Notes: generated by a model not told the origin, from the sequence alone. A stretch of 64,000 nucleotides of DNA from Streptomyces corallincola (GCF_019104725.1 NZ_JAHRXF010000008.1:62001-126000), one strand, 5' to 3'; shown: positions 35,845 through 44,607, counted from the first letter of the stretch. Program-made: numbers and translations.

Positions 35845-37041
35845 ATGAGGACGACGGGGGCGGACGCGGGTACGGCGGCGGTGGCGCTGACCGAGGCGGA
35901 ACTGGACCGGTACGTCACGCACGCGCCCACGCGCGGCCTGCTCGCCACGGCGGGTGCCCCCGCCGACACCGGCCCGCTGACGTTCTCCCCGCTGCGCGCC
36001 CACGGTCTGCGGACCTGCGCGGAGGCGACGGAGGGCCCGCTGCGGCTGGCGGAGGAGCTGCGCGACCGTCTGGTGATGGGCGAACTGCTGTCCCCGGCGG
36101 GGACCCGGCGCGGTGCGGCCGGGCGCGAGTCGATCCTGCTCGACGGCGCGACGGGCGAGATCAGCACGGCGTATCTGCACCGGGGTTCGGCCCCGCGCCC
36201 CTTCGCCCCGTCCCTGACGACCCTGCTCCGCTTCGCGGCGGCGACCGAGGAACTGGCGGGCCTGCGCGGGCGGTTCGCCTCGCTGGCCGGGCAGTACGGC
36301 GTGGCGACGGCGACGGAGGCGTCCCGCCGCCTGCTGGCGTTGTTCGAGGAGGGCACGGACGGTGTGCTCCCGCCGTACTGGAAGGCGACGGCGCTGATCC
36401 GCCCGCTCTCCCTGCTGGCGGGCCCCGGCACGGCGAACGGCCTGACGCTGGAGGTGCCGACGCGGGTGCTGGAGCAGGAGTTCGGACCGGGCCGGATGGC
36501 CCGCTTCGACGAGGTGGACTTCCCGCCGACCCTGACCCATGAGCCGACCCGCCGGTTCCTCCGCGACGCGGGCCTCCCGGAGCAGGCGTCCGTCTTCCAC
36601 GCGGACACGGACATCCCGCTGCCGACGCTCACGGAGTACGCGGAGGAGGAGAGCCTCTCCGGCCTCCCGGCCCACGCGGACCACCTGATCCGGGTGGGCG
36701 CGCTGGCCGAGGCCCACAGCCTGCTCCTCGACGGCCGCACCGGCGCGGTCCTCACCTACGCGGACGACGACGGCGCCCTCCACCCCCTCAACACCGACCT
36801 CTCCACCCTCACCTTCACCCTCTGGCTCCTCCACCACGAGCACACCATCAACACCCACCTGGACGGGGAACTGACGGCCACCGCCCACGACCACCTGGCG
36901 GCGGTGATGCGGGAGACGCTGGGGGCGGTGGACGGGACGGGGTCGGAGCCGGGGCCGGGGGTGTCGGCTTCTTCTTCGGCTTCGGCGGACTGGCACTACT
37001 GGACTTCGTTGCTGGAGAACGAGGCGAGCGGCGTGCTGTGA
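35845..37041 (+). CDS. SUKH-4 family protein with tandem repeat of the domain
   Basis: A 398-residue protein of the SUKH-4 group (SMI1/KNR4-like superfamily), often annotated as toxin immunity proteins. The sequence shows an internal duplication: THAPTRGLLATAGAP at residues 25-39 matches THEPTRRFLRDAGLP at 231-245, and LLDGATGEISTAYL with a following SLTTLLRF helix (98-130) matches LLDGRTGAVLTYAD with DLSTLTF (294-324). ATG 35845 has GGAGGCGGGGG upstream, and a TACTGT -10-like element lies at 35799-35804. No polymorphic toxin is adjacent. The immunity role is family inference only. Confidence 0.8.
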   Translation: MRTTGADAGTAAVALTEAELDRYVTHAPTRGLLATAGAPADTGPLTFSPLRAHGLRTCAEATEGPLRLAEELRDRLVMGELLSPAGTRRGAAGRESILLDGATGEISTAYLHRGSAPRPFAPSLTTLLRFAAATEELAGLRGRFASLAGQYGVATATEASRRLLALFEEGTDGVLPPYWKATALIRPLSLLAGPGTANGLTLEVPTRVLEQEFGPGRMARFDEVDFPPTLTHEPTRRFLRDAGLPEQASVFHADTDIPLPTLTEYAEEESLSGLPAHADHLIRVGALAEAHSLLLDGRTGAVLTYADDDGALHPLNTDLSTLTFTLWLLHHEHTINTHLDGELTATAHDHLAAVMRETLGAVDGTGSEPGPGVSASSSASADWHYWTSLLENEASGVL

Positions 37042-37109
37042 GGCGTCTCGCCGACCGGCGGGGCAGGTGGGGCTGGCGGGACGGGGTGGGGCTGGCGGGG
37101 CGGGGTCGG

Positions 37110-37580
37110 CTAGTTCGCCTCGCGTGAGGCGGCGTATTTCGCCGCGGCCTTCTCGCACGCGACCGGCTTGCCGCCCGCGGGGACGCTCTGTTCCAGGTGC
37201 TGGAGGACACCGAAGGCGTCTTCCTCACCGGCGCCGTGCTTCTTGAGGTCCGACAGGGTGCTGCCGATGATCCCGGCGAGGTGGGCGGGGTCCTCGGAGC
37301 AGCGCGGGGCCAGTGCGCCGAGCACGTCCTGATACTGGGCCGCGGGCCGGGTCCCGCCGTCGAGCGCGGCCAGTCGGTCCGCCGGGGTCGTCGGGGTCGC
37401 CGGTGCGGAGGAGACGGGGGCTGGTGTGGCCCCGGCCGTCGCACCGCTGCTCCGCGTGCCCGCGCTCGCGCCCGCACGTTCCGCCCCGCCCTGCCCCTGG
37501 GCCCCGCCACACCCGCCAATGGCCAGCACGGCGACCACCACCGCACCCAGCCCGACCCCGGTCTTCGTCCGCTGCCGCAT
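37110..37580 (-). CDS. Small lipoprotein of unknown function
   Basis: A 156-residue protein. The signal peptide (MRQRTKTG, Val/Ala core) ends in the lipobox AIGGC. A Thr/Ala/Pro-rich linker (about 26-65) leads to a compact C-terminal domain (about 66-150) with two Cys (APRCSED and PVACEK) that may form a disulfide. ATG 37580 is chosen because GGGGGG lies 4 nt upstream and it starts the signal. It is convergent with the SUKH-4 gene. No family recognised. Confidence 0.78.
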   Translation of the reverse strand: MRQRTKTGVGLGAVVVAVLAIGGCGGAQGQGGAERAGASAGTRSSGATAGATPAPVSSAPATPTTPADRLAALDGGTRPAAQYQDVLGALAPRCSEDPAHLAGIIGSTLSDLKKHGAGEEDAFGVLQHLEQSVPAGGKPVACEKAAAKYAASREAN

Positions 37581-37704
37581 GTTCCCCCCAGGAACCGTCA
37601 GTACTTCTTGATCACGACGGGGGGACCGTACACCTGGCGTGCGACAGGAGGGCACGGTGGGGCGACGGAGCAGGTCGCCGTAGCGCGGTCCGGGATGCCG
37701 TGCG

Positions 37705-38520
37705 TCAGGCGGGGCGGCGGGCGAGGGCCAGCAAGTGCGAGCCGGCGGCCAGGAGTTCGGGGTGGGGTTCGGCGAGGCGGGCGGCGGTGAGGGCGGAGCG
37801 GAAGAGGTCGGTGTCCCGGAAGTCGCCGCCGGTGCCGCGCTCGGCGGCCGCGAGCATCGACCAGGCGGGACCCTCCACCCCGAACACCCGGGTCTCCTCG
37901 AACCCCGCCGCCCGGACCTCCGCACCGAGCTCCGCTCCGCTGTGGAAGTAGGCCGAGGTGAACGCCTTCTTCCCGTCGTGGACCTGGGTGGCGAGGATCG
38001 CGCCGACACTCTCGCGCATCGCCGGGCGGTGCAGATGCGCGAAGGCCGCATGCTCGAAGAGGGACGCGTACCGGTTGATCCCGGCTGCCGCCAGCAGCCC
38101 GCCCGGCTTCAGTACCCGTGCCGCCTCGGCCAACGCGCGGTCCCGGTCCGCCCGTTCGACCAGGTGGTACAGCGGCCCGAGCAACAGCACCACGTCGAAG
38201 CTGCCGTCCGCCGCCGTGAGCAGCCGAGCATCCCCCAACTCCACGGTGGCGCCCACCTGTTCCGCCTGCTCCAGATGCCGGGGCACCGGATCGACCAGAT
38301 GCACCCCGTACCCGTCCCCCACCAGCCACCGCGCATGCGCCCCCGGCCCACCCCCGACATCCAGCACCCGCGCCGGCACCGGCGGCAGCCACCTCCGCAA
38401 CAACTCCTGAGTCCGCACCATCTCCAGCACCCCGTCCGCCGTACCGCTCAGCCGGGTGCTCTCATCGACGGTCTCGCCGTAGAACCTGGCGATCTCCGGT
38501 GCCAACTCGGGCTTCGTCAT
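37705..38520 (-). CDS. SAM-dependent methyltransferase (class I)
   Basis: A 271-residue Rossmann-fold methyltransferase. Motif I is VLDVGGGPGAHARWL (about residues 51-65), the acidic end of motif II is HLVDPVP, and motif III/IV is SFDVVLLLGPLYHL; RVLKPGGLLAAAGI follows. The C-terminal half is less conserved, so the acceptor cannot be named. It is divergent from a GntR regulator across only 53 bp containing a perfect palindrome, so it is probably the regulated target. Confidence 0.88.
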   Translation of the reverse strand: MTKPELAPEIARFYGETVDESTRLSGTADGVLEMVRTQELLRRWLPPVPARVLDVGGGPGAHARWLVGDGYGVHLVDPVPRHLEQAEQVGATVELGDARLLTAADGSFDVVLLLGPLYHLVERADRDRALAEAARVLKPGGLLAAAGINRYASLFEHAAFAHLHRPAMRESVGAILATQVHDGKKAFTSAYFHSGAELGAEVRAAGFEETRVFGVEGPAWSMLAAAERGTGGDFRDTDLFRSALTAARLAEPHPELLAAGSHLLALARRPA

Positions 38521-38543
38521 GCGGGCATTCTGATGGTAGACCG

Positions 38544-38557
38544 GTGGACCAGTCCAC
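38544..38557. promoter_or_regulatory. Palindromic operator between methyltransferase and gntR
   Basis: GTGGAC-CA-GTCCAC, a perfect 6+6 inverted repeat with a 2-nt spacer, centred in the 53-bp divergent gap. GTGGACCxxTCCAC-like sites are typical GntR operators. A related sequence (TGGACCGGTCCA) recurs in the terminator at 39312-39345. Confidence 0.7.
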
Positions 38558-38573
38558 TGATCGGAAGTGCGTC

Positions 38574-39293
38574 ATGGCCCTGCTGAAGTACGAGCAGATC
38601 GCGGAGGATCTCCGCACCCGGGTCGCCGCAGGCGAGTTCGGTCCCGGTGAGTTGCTGCCCTCAAGCCGTGATCTGGCGGAGCAGTGGCAGGTGTCGCGGG
38701 CGACCGTGGTCAAGGCATACGACATGCTGCGGTTCGACGGTCTTGTAGAGGCTCGACAGGGCTCGGGATTCACCGTTGCGGAGACGCCTCTCGCGCGGCC
38801 TGCGGGCGGCCGTGGTAAGGGTTCCAGCCGGATCGCGGGCGGTGCGCCGTACCGGAGGCTGGGGGCCCCGGACCGGGTCGTGCCGCCCGAGCGCATCGCC
38901 GAGGCGCTGGAGTTGACGCCGGGGGAGACCGCGCTGCGCAGATCGCGCCTGGTACTGCTCGACGACGCCCGGCCGGGCACTCTGGTCACCGCGTGGTTCC
39001 CGGCCGCCGTCGCGAACCTGTCCCCCAAGCTGTCCCAGGAAGGCCCGATCGCCGAGGGCACGACCCACTACGTACGCCGGACCACGGGGCGCTCCCCGGC
39101 CGAGGGTGTGGACACCACGACGGTCCGCCTGATCCAGCCCGACGAGGCCCTTCTCCTGGAGGTGGACGCCCTTACAGCCGTGGCGGTCGTGCTCCACGTG
39201 GCCTATGACGAGCAGCATCGGCCGCTGGTGTGCGAGCAAGGGGTCACGCCCTCCCACGTCTTCGAGGAGACGACGACATACCCCATGCGGTAG
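38574..39293 (+). CDS. GntR/HutC-family regulator
   Basis: A 239-residue regulator. The N-terminal GntR winged helix (about 1-68: YEQIAEDLRTRVAAGEFGPGELLPSSRDLAEQWQVSRATVVKAYDML in two segments) is followed by a UTRA-type ligand-binding domain (about 95-235). ATG 38574 is close to the divergent methyltransferase, and the palindromic operator between them suggests autoregulation plus control of the methyltransferase. The ligand is unknown. It is followed by a strong hairpin with a T-tract. Confidence 0.9.
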   Translation: MALLKYEQIAEDLRTRVAAGEFGPGELLPSSRDLAEQWQVSRATVVKAYDMLRFDGLVEARQGSGFTVAETPLARPAGGRGKGSSRIAGGAPYRRLGAPDRVVPPERIAEALELTPGETALRRSRLVLLDDARPGTLVTAWFPAAVANLSPKLSQEGPIAEGTTHYVRRTTGRSPAEGVDTTTVRLIQPDEALLLEVDALTAVAVVLHVAYDEQHRPLVCEQGVTPSHVFEETTTYPMR

Positions 39294-39311
39294 AGAATCC
39301 ACGATCCGCTT

Positions 39312-39345
39312 GACTGGACCGGTCCACCGGTCCAGTCTTCTTTTT
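39312..39345 (+). terminator. Terminator after gntR containing operator-like arms
   Basis: Eleven-base-pair perfect stem GACTGGACCGG/CCGGTCCAGTC (39312-39322 with 39327-39337), 4-nt loop, then CTTCTTTTTT. The arms resemble the gntR operator. Confidence 0.9.
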
Positions 39346-39462
39346 TGTCGGGCGAACACGCCACGTAAGCGCGCGCACATCGCCCTGTCACGAGAAGTGC
39401 GAAGCCCCGGCGGCCGCTGGCACGGTTCCGGGGCACGGTCAACGCCGTTGAGGAGCGTGGAC

Positions 39463-39660
39463 ATGAACGACAGTACCGCCCCGTCCGGGGAACCGGCGGG
39501 GCCCAAGATGACGATCAGGATCTACAAGGTCGGACCAGGCCGTGTTCCCGCGCGGCCGGTGCGTACCGTCTCGGTGCCGCGCGGGGATGAATTGCCCTTG
39601 TCGGTGCAAATGGGCAGTGGGACGGAGTCGTGTCGTTGCCCGCGCCACGGAGGGCGATGA
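39463..39660 (+). CDS. Small unknown protein (first of a coupled pair)
   Basis: A 65-residue hydrophilic protein with a core TIRIYKVGPGRVPARPVRTVSVP and a C-terminal CRCPRH motif. ATG 39463 has GAGGAG 10 nt upstream. Its stop overlaps the next start (ATGA), which supports both as real genes. No recognised family. Confidence 0.6.
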   Translation: MNDSTAPSGEPAGPKMTIRIYKVGPGRVPARPVRTVSVPRGDELPLSVQMGSGTESCRCPRHGGR

Positions 39661-39860
39661 GCGGGCGGCGGTATCCCGGTCCTGCTGTCGATCTGCCGCT
39701 GGACGGCTGGTTGTACGAGGCGAAGCCGCACGAGGGCTGCGAGCGCTGTGCCGAGTTGATGAGGCAACTCGGTGCGGCGAAGGAGCGTGGTGACGCGAAC
39801 GCCCGTTTCGAGGCGGCGCGCGCTGTCCGCAACTGTCGGCACGGGGTGGAGCGGCAATAG
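39657..39860 (+). CDS. Small unknown Cys-containing protein (second of a coupled pair)
   Basis: A 67-residue protein. CERC (about residues 28-31) and CRH near the C-terminus give three Cys and one His that could bind zinc. The middle is helical (ELMRQLGAAKERGDANARFEAARAVRN). ATG 39657 overlaps the preceding stop. A terminator follows at 39902-39941, then tRNA-Cys on the opposite strand. No recognised family. Confidence 0.6.
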   Translation: MSGRRYPGPAVDLPLDGWLYEAKPHEGCERCAELMRQLGAAKERGDANARFEAARAVRNCRHGVERQ

Positions 39861-39901
39861 GGGACTTCGCTCGGGCGTCCGGCGGATCGCGCGGGAAAAC
39901 G

Positions 39902-39941
39902 AAAGGGAGCGGTACCCGCTTTCAGAGGTGCCGCTCCCTTT
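39902..39941. terminator. Bidirectional terminator between the small-gene pair and tRNA-Cys
   Basis: Fifteen-base-pair stem (39902-39916 with 39927-39941, one G-T pair) with A- and T-rich flanks, able to end both convergent units. Confidence 0.88.
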
Positions 39942-39959
39942 CCCTCTGTCGAAGAACAG

Positions 39960-40031
39960 AGGCCGTGGCGGGAATTGAACCCGCGTACCTCGCTTTGCAG
40001 GCGAGTCCCTGGGCCACTCGGGCACACGGCC
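39960..40031 (-). tRNA. tRNA-Cys (anticodon GCA)
   Basis: On the minus strand the acceptor GGCCGTG (complement of 40025-40031) pairs perfectly with CACGGCC (complement of 39961-39967), with U73 as discriminator, an identity element of tRNA-Cys. The anticodon stem-loop CTCGC-CTGCAAA-GCGAG gives anticodon GCA, and the T-arm is CGGGTTCAATTCCCG. CCA is not encoded. Confidence 0.97.
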
Positions 40032-40208
40032 GGGTTGGTGACGAGTACGACCGTAGGAGCCCGGGGGTGGGGGGTTCAAGGAGTGCGGGCGGGGTGCAAT
40101 GGGGTTGCCACGCGGCGTTCACGAAGAGTGGTCCTAGGACTGGTGGCGTACACAGAGGGCGGCTTTTGACAGGGGTCAACCGGGGTGAAGGGCCTTACGC
40201 TGGCTCTC

Positions 40209-41687
40209 ATGCGTGCCGTTCGGTCCCAGGACCCCCCACTCACCGACGACCGGCAGAGCGGTGGAGTGCTGGGAGCCGAGTACCGGGCGCTCAGTGTCGG
40301 GATCGTGTCCGTCGTGCTGCTGATCGCGTTCGAGGCGACCGCCGTGGGAACGGCGATGCCCGTCGCCGCGCGGGAACTGCACGGGGTCGGGCTGTACGCG
40401 TTCGCCTTCTCCGGGTACTTCACCACCAGCCTGTTCGGGATGGTGCTGTCGGGGCAGTGGTCCGACCGGCGGGGCCCGCTCGCGCCGCTGACCTGCGGAA
40501 TCGCCGCGTTCGCGGCCGGACTCGTCGTCGCCGGGACCGCGCGGGGCATGTGGGTGTTCATCCTGGGGCGGGCCGTGCAGGGGCTCGGCGGGGGACTAGT
40601 CATCGTCGCCCTCTATGTCGTCGTCGGCCGCGCCTACCCCGGACGGCTCCGCCCCGCCATCATGGCCGCCTTCGCCGCCGGTTGGGTCGTCCCCTCCATC
40701 GTCGGCCCCCTCGCCTCCGGCGCCGTCACCGAACACCTCGGCTGGCGCTGGGTCTTCCTCGGCATCCCCGTCCTCGTCGTCCTGCCCCTCGCCCTGGCCC
40801 TCCCGCAGATCCGCCGCCGCACCGCCCCCGACCCCACGCCCACCGGGAACACCGGGGACACCGGGAACACCCGGGACACCGGTACGACCCGTCCCCCCGA
40901 GCCCCGCCGCATCCGCCACGCCCTCGCCATCTCCCTCGGCGCCGGACTCCTCCAGTACGCCGCCCAGGACCTGCGCTGGCTCTCGCTGCTCCCCGGTGTC
41001 GTCGGCGCCGCCCTCCTCGTACCGGCCGTGCTCGCGCTGCTGCCGCGCGGGACCTACCGGGCCGTACGCGGGCTGCCGTCGGTCGTGCTGCTGCGCGGGG
41101 TGTCGGCGGGGGCGTTCATCTCGGCGGAGTCGTTCGTGCCGCTGATGCTCGTCACGCAGCGCGGGCTGTCGCCGACGCTGGCCGGGTTCTCACTGGCGGC
41201 GGGCGGGCTGACCTGGGCGCTCGGGTCGTGGGTGCAGTCCCGGCCGCGCGTCGAGCCGTACCGGGAGCGGCTGATGACGTTCGGGATGGCGCTGGTGGCC
41301 GCCGCGATCGCCGCCGCGCCGAGTGTGCTGCTGGCCGGGGTGCCGGTGTGGACCGTCGCCGTCGCCTGGGGGTTCGGGTGCTTCGGGATGGGGCTGGTGA
41401 TCTCCTCCACCAGCGTGCTGCTCCTCCAGCTCTCCCCGCCCCGCGAGGCCGGTGCCAACTCCGCCGCCCTCCAGATCTCCGACGCCCTCTCCAACGTCGT
41501 CCTGCTCGCCGCCGCCGGTGCCGCCTTCGCCGCGCTCGGCGGGGGCGGCGCGGCGGCCGTCACCGCGGCCCACACCACCGGCTCCGCCGCCCACCTCCAC
41601 CCCGTCGCCTTCGCCGCCGTCTTCCTCCCGATGGCTGTCGTCGCCCTGTTCGGTACGTGGGTGAGCAGACGGCTCGGCGAACGGTGA
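40209..41687 (+). CDS. MFS drug-exporter-like transporter
   Basis: A 492-residue MFS protein with about 12-14 helices. The motif-A-like loop GQWSDRRGPLAPL lies after helix 2 and the motif-C-like block GWVVPSIVGPLASGAV in helix 5, both typical of DHA-type exporters. A hydrophilic insert (Thr/Asn/Asp-rich, about residues 205-235) sits in the central loop. ATG 40209 is chosen because TACGCT at 40196-40201 ends 7 nt before it (leaderless signature); GTG 40185 would add eight residues. Substrate unknown. Confidence 0.87.
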   Translation: MRAVRSQDPPLTDDRQSGGVLGAEYRALSVGIVSVVLLIAFEATAVGTAMPVAARELHGVGLYAFAFSGYFTTSLFGMVLSGQWSDRRGPLAPLTCGIAAFAAGLVVAGTARGMWVFILGRAVQGLGGGLVIVALYVVVGRAYPGRLRPAIMAAFAAGWVVPSIVGPLASGAVTEHLGWRWVFLGIPVLVVLPLALALPQIRRRTAPDPTPTGNTGDTGNTRDTGTTRPPEPRRIRHALAISLGAGLLQYAAQDLRWLSLLPGVVGAALLVPAVLALLPRGTYRAVRGLPSVVLLRGVSAGAFISAESFVPLMLVTQRGLSPTLAGFSLAAGGLTWALGSWVQSRPRVEPYRERLMTFGMALVAAAIAAAPSVLLAGVPVWTVAVAWGFGCFGMGLVISSTSVLLLQLSPPREAGANSAALQISDALSNVVLLAAAGAAFAALGGGGAAAVTAAHTTGSAAHLHPVAFAAVFLPMAVVALFGTWVSRRLGER

Positions 41688-41863
41688 CCTTTACGGGCGG
41701 CCCTGGGCAGCACCAGCAACTCGGCGAACCCCTGTGACGTGAATCGCACCCTCCCCGACCCACCCCCGTCCGCCCCCGGCGGAGCCGCTCGCGCCGGTAG
41801 GGTGGCCCGGTTCCCGCTCCGGCGGGATGTCGTCCATGTCGGCCTACCCCCGCCTCGGAGACC

Positions 41864-43660
41864 GTGACTACTTCCGCCGTTCCCGCCTCGTCGCACCACC
41901 TGTCACCCGCCTTTCCGGGCCGCGCGCCCTGGGGTACCGCGAGCAAGCTGCGGGCCTGGCAGGAGGGGGCGATGGAGAAGTACATCCAGGAGCAGCCGCG
42001 CGACTTCCTCGCCGTGGCCACCCCGGGTGCCGGAAAGACGACGTTCGCGCTGACGCTGGCGTCCTGGATGCTGCACCACCACGTCGTCCAGCAGGTGACC
42101 GTGGTCGCGCCGACCGAGCACCTGAAGAAGCAGTGGGCCGAGGCGGCGGCGCGGATAGGGATCAAGCTGGACCCGGAGTACAGCGCGGGTCCGCTCGGCC
42201 GGGACTACGACGGCGTCGCCGTGACGTACGCGGGCGTCGGCGTCCGCCCCATGCTGCACCGCAACCGCGTCGAGCAGCGCAAGACGCTCGTCATCCTGGA
42301 CGAGATCCACCACGCCGGTGACTCCAAGTCCTGGGGCGAGGCGTGTCTGGAGGCGTTCGAGCCGGCCACCCGCCGCCTCGCGCTCACCGGCACCCCGTTC
42401 CGCTCGGACACCAACCCGATCCCCTTCGTCGCGTACGAGGAGGACAACGCGGGCATCCGCCGTTCCGCCGCCGACTACACGTACGGATACGGCTCCGCGC
42501 TCTCCGACGGCGTCGTGCGCCCGGTGATCTTCCTGTCGTACAGCGGGCAGATGCGCTGGCGCACCAAGGCGGGCGACGAGATCGCGGCGCGGCTCGGCGA
42601 GCCGATGACGAAGGACGCCGTCAGCCAGGCGTGGCGTACGGCGCTCGACCCGCGCGGCGACTGGATGCCGAGCGTGCTGCGCGCCGCCGACCAGCGGCTG
42701 ACCGAGGTCAGGAAGGGCATCCCGGACGCGGGTGCCCTGGTCATCGCCTCCGACCAGGAGTCCGCGCGCGCCTACGCCAAGCTGATCCGCGAGATCACCG
42801 GTACGAAGGCCACCCTCGTCCTCTCCGACGACGCGGGCGCCTCGAAGCGCATCGACGACTTCAGCGCGAGCGAGGACCGCTGGATGGTCGCCGTCCGCAT
42901 GGTGTCCGAGGGCGTGGACGTGCCCCGGCTCGCGGTCGGGGTGTACGCCACCACCATCTCCACCCCCCTCTTCTTCGCGCAGGCCGTCGGCCGCTTCGTC
43001 CGCTCCCGGCGGCGCGGCGAGACCGCCTCCGTGTTCCTGCCGACCGTGCCGGACCTGCTGACCTTCGCGAACGAGATGGAGGTGGAGCGGGACCACGCCC
43101 TCGACAAGCCGAAGAAGAACGGCGAGGAGGACCCGTACGCCGAGTCCGAGCAGGAGATGGAGGAGGCGAACAAGGAGCAGGACGAGGACACCGGCGAGCA
43201 GGAGCAGTTCTCGTTCGAGGCGCTGGAGTCCGAGGCCGTCTTCGACCGCGTCCTCTACGACGGCGCCGAGTTCGGCATGCAGGCCCACCCCGGCAGCGAG
43301 GAGGAGCAGGACTACCTCGGCATTCCGGGGCTGCTGGAGCCCGACCAGGTCCAACTCCTGCTCCAGAAGCGGCAGGCACGGCAGATCGCGCACAGCCGCA
43401 AGAAGCCCGACACCGAGGCCGATCTCCTCGAACTCCCCGCCGAGCGGCGGCCGGTGGTCAGCCACAAGGAGATGATGGAGCTGCGCAAGCGGCTCAACAC
43501 CCTCGTCGGTGCCTACGTCCACCAGAGCGGCAAGCCGCACGGCGTCATCCACACCGAACTGCGCCGGGTGTGCGGCGGTCCGCCCAGCGCCGAGGCCACC
43601 GCCGGACAGCTCGGCCAGCGCATCGAGAAGGTCCAGGAGTGGGCCACCCGCATGCGCTGA
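41864..43660 (+). CDS. SF2 DEAD/DEAH-box helicase of unknown role
   Basis: A 598-residue superfamily-2 helicase. Walker A is TPGAGKTT (53-60), motif II is DEIHH (146-150), motif III is TGTPFRSD, and motif VI is QAVGRFVRSRRRG. An acidic, Glu/Lys/Asp-rich insert of about 40 residues follows motif VI, then a C-terminal helical domain (about 470-598) with no recognised family. GTG 41864 gives MTTSAVPASS; a -10-like TAGGGT lies about 62 nt upstream. DEIHH and the overall layout resemble XPB/restriction-type SF2 enzymes, but no nuclease or methylase neighbour is present. Confidence 0.85.
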   Translation: MTTSAVPASSHHLSPAFPGRAPWGTASKLRAWQEGAMEKYIQEQPRDFLAVATPGAGKTTFALTLASWMLHHHVVQQVTVVAPTEHLKKQWAEAAARIGIKLDPEYSAGPLGRDYDGVAVTYAGVGVRPMLHRNRVEQRKTLVILDEIHHAGDSKSWGEACLEAFEPATRRLALTGTPFRSDTNPIPFVAYEEDNAGIRRSAADYTYGYGSALSDGVVRPVIFLSYSGQMRWRTKAGDEIAARLGEPMTKDAVSQAWRTALDPRGDWMPSVLRAADQRLTEVRKGIPDAGALVIASDQESARAYAKLIREITGTKATLVLSDDAGASKRIDDFSASEDRWMVAVRMVSEGVDVPRLAVGVYATTISTPLFFAQAVGRFVRSRRRGETASVFLPTVPDLLTFANEMEVERDHALDKPKKNGEEDPYAESEQEMEEANKEQDEDTGEQEQFSFEALESEAVFDRVLYDGAEFGMQAHPGSEEEQDYLGIPGLLEPDQVQLLLQKRQARQIAHSRKKPDTEADLLELPAERRPVVSHKEMMELRKRLNTLVGAYVHQSGKPHGVIHTELRRVCGGPPSAEATAGQLGQRIEKVQEWATRMR

Positions 43661-43965
43661 CCCGCGCCGCGACCCCGGCGGACCCGGCACCCCAACTCCC
43701 GTACCGGGACGAATCCTTCCAGTTGGGGCCGGGTGCTGACCGGATTCTGGACGGAGACTTCCGCTCAGCGAACCCCCTTCGCTACTGTCCCGCTACGCAC
43801 ACGCCCCGTGGCAGTACAACTGCGGGGCGCAGCCGTGAAGCGACACGCGCCCACAGCGGCCGGGCCGTCCTGCCGATCGGTGACCTCCGCAGCGCGGTGC
43901 CGACGGACTCGGGGCCGCATCCGCCGCGCGGAGGCACCGGTCTCACCGCCGAAGGAGTGGGCGTC
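43661..43965. other. Intergenic region before the IclR gene
   Basis: 305 nt without a gene. It holds a -10-like TACTGT (43783-43788) and a hairpin CGCCCCG/CGGGGCG (43802-43829), so the IclR transcript may carry a structured leader of about 170 nt. Confidence 0.4.
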
Positions 43966-44607
43966 GTGACCGCCGAGACCTCGCAGACGCTCGACCGTGG
44001 ACTGCGCGTCCTCAAGCTGCTCGCCGACACCGACCACGGGCTGACCGTGACCGAGCTGTCCGTACGGCTGGGCGTGAACCGCACGGTGGTGTACCGGCTG
44101 CTGGCCACCCTTGAGCAGCACGCGCTGATCCGCCGCGACCTCGGCGGCCGGGCCCGCGTCGGGCTCGGGGTGCTGCGCCTGGGCCGCCAGGTGCACCCCC
44201 TGGTACGGGAGGCCGCGCTGCCCGCGCTGCGCTCGCTCGCGGAGGACATCGGCGCGACCGCGCACCTGACCCTGGTGGACGGCACCGAGGCGCTGGCCGT
44301 CGCGGTGGTCGAGCCGACCTGGACCGACTACCACGTCGCCTACCGCGCCGGGTTCCGGCACCCGCTGGACCGGGGTGCCGCCGGGCGCGCCATCCTCGCC
44401 GCCCGGCAGACCCGTGCCGCCGAGCCCGCCTGCACCCTCACCCAGGGCGAACTGGAGGCCGGTGCCTGCGGTGCCGCCGCGCCGCTGGTCGGGGTCACCG
44501 GGCTGGAGGGGAGCGTGGGCGTGGTCATGCTCGCGGACGCCGTACCCGAGCGGGTCGGGCTGCGGGTGGTGGACGCGGCCCGCGAGGTGGCGGAGGCGCT
44601 GCGCTGA
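43966..44607 (+). CDS. IclR-family transcriptional regulator
   Basis: A 213-residue regulator. The N-terminal winged helix (TLDRGLRVLKLLADTDHGLTVTELSVRLGVNRTVVYRLLATLE in two segments, about 6-60) is complete, followed by an IclR effector domain that is somewhat short compared with the usual ~250-residue proteins. GTG 43966 has GAAGGA about 10 nt upstream; GTG 43957 is too close to that SD. No obvious operon partner; target unknown. Confidence 0.87.
   Translation: MTAETSQTLDRGLRVLKLLADTDHGLTVTELSVRLGVNRTVVYRLLATLEQHALIRRDLGGRARVGLGVLRLGRQVHPLVREAALPALRSLAEDIGATAHLTLVDGTEALAVAVVEPTWTDYHVAYRAGFRHPLDRGAAGRAILAARQTRAAEPACTLTQGELEAGACGAAAPLVGVTGLEGSVGVVMLADAVPERVGLRVVDAAREVAEALR

Noticed and set aside
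37700..40031. Integrative element at tRNA-Cys
   Set aside because: No integrase, no excision gene and no second copy of the tRNA 3' end was seen nearby; only small genes and a GntR/methyltransferase pair are present.
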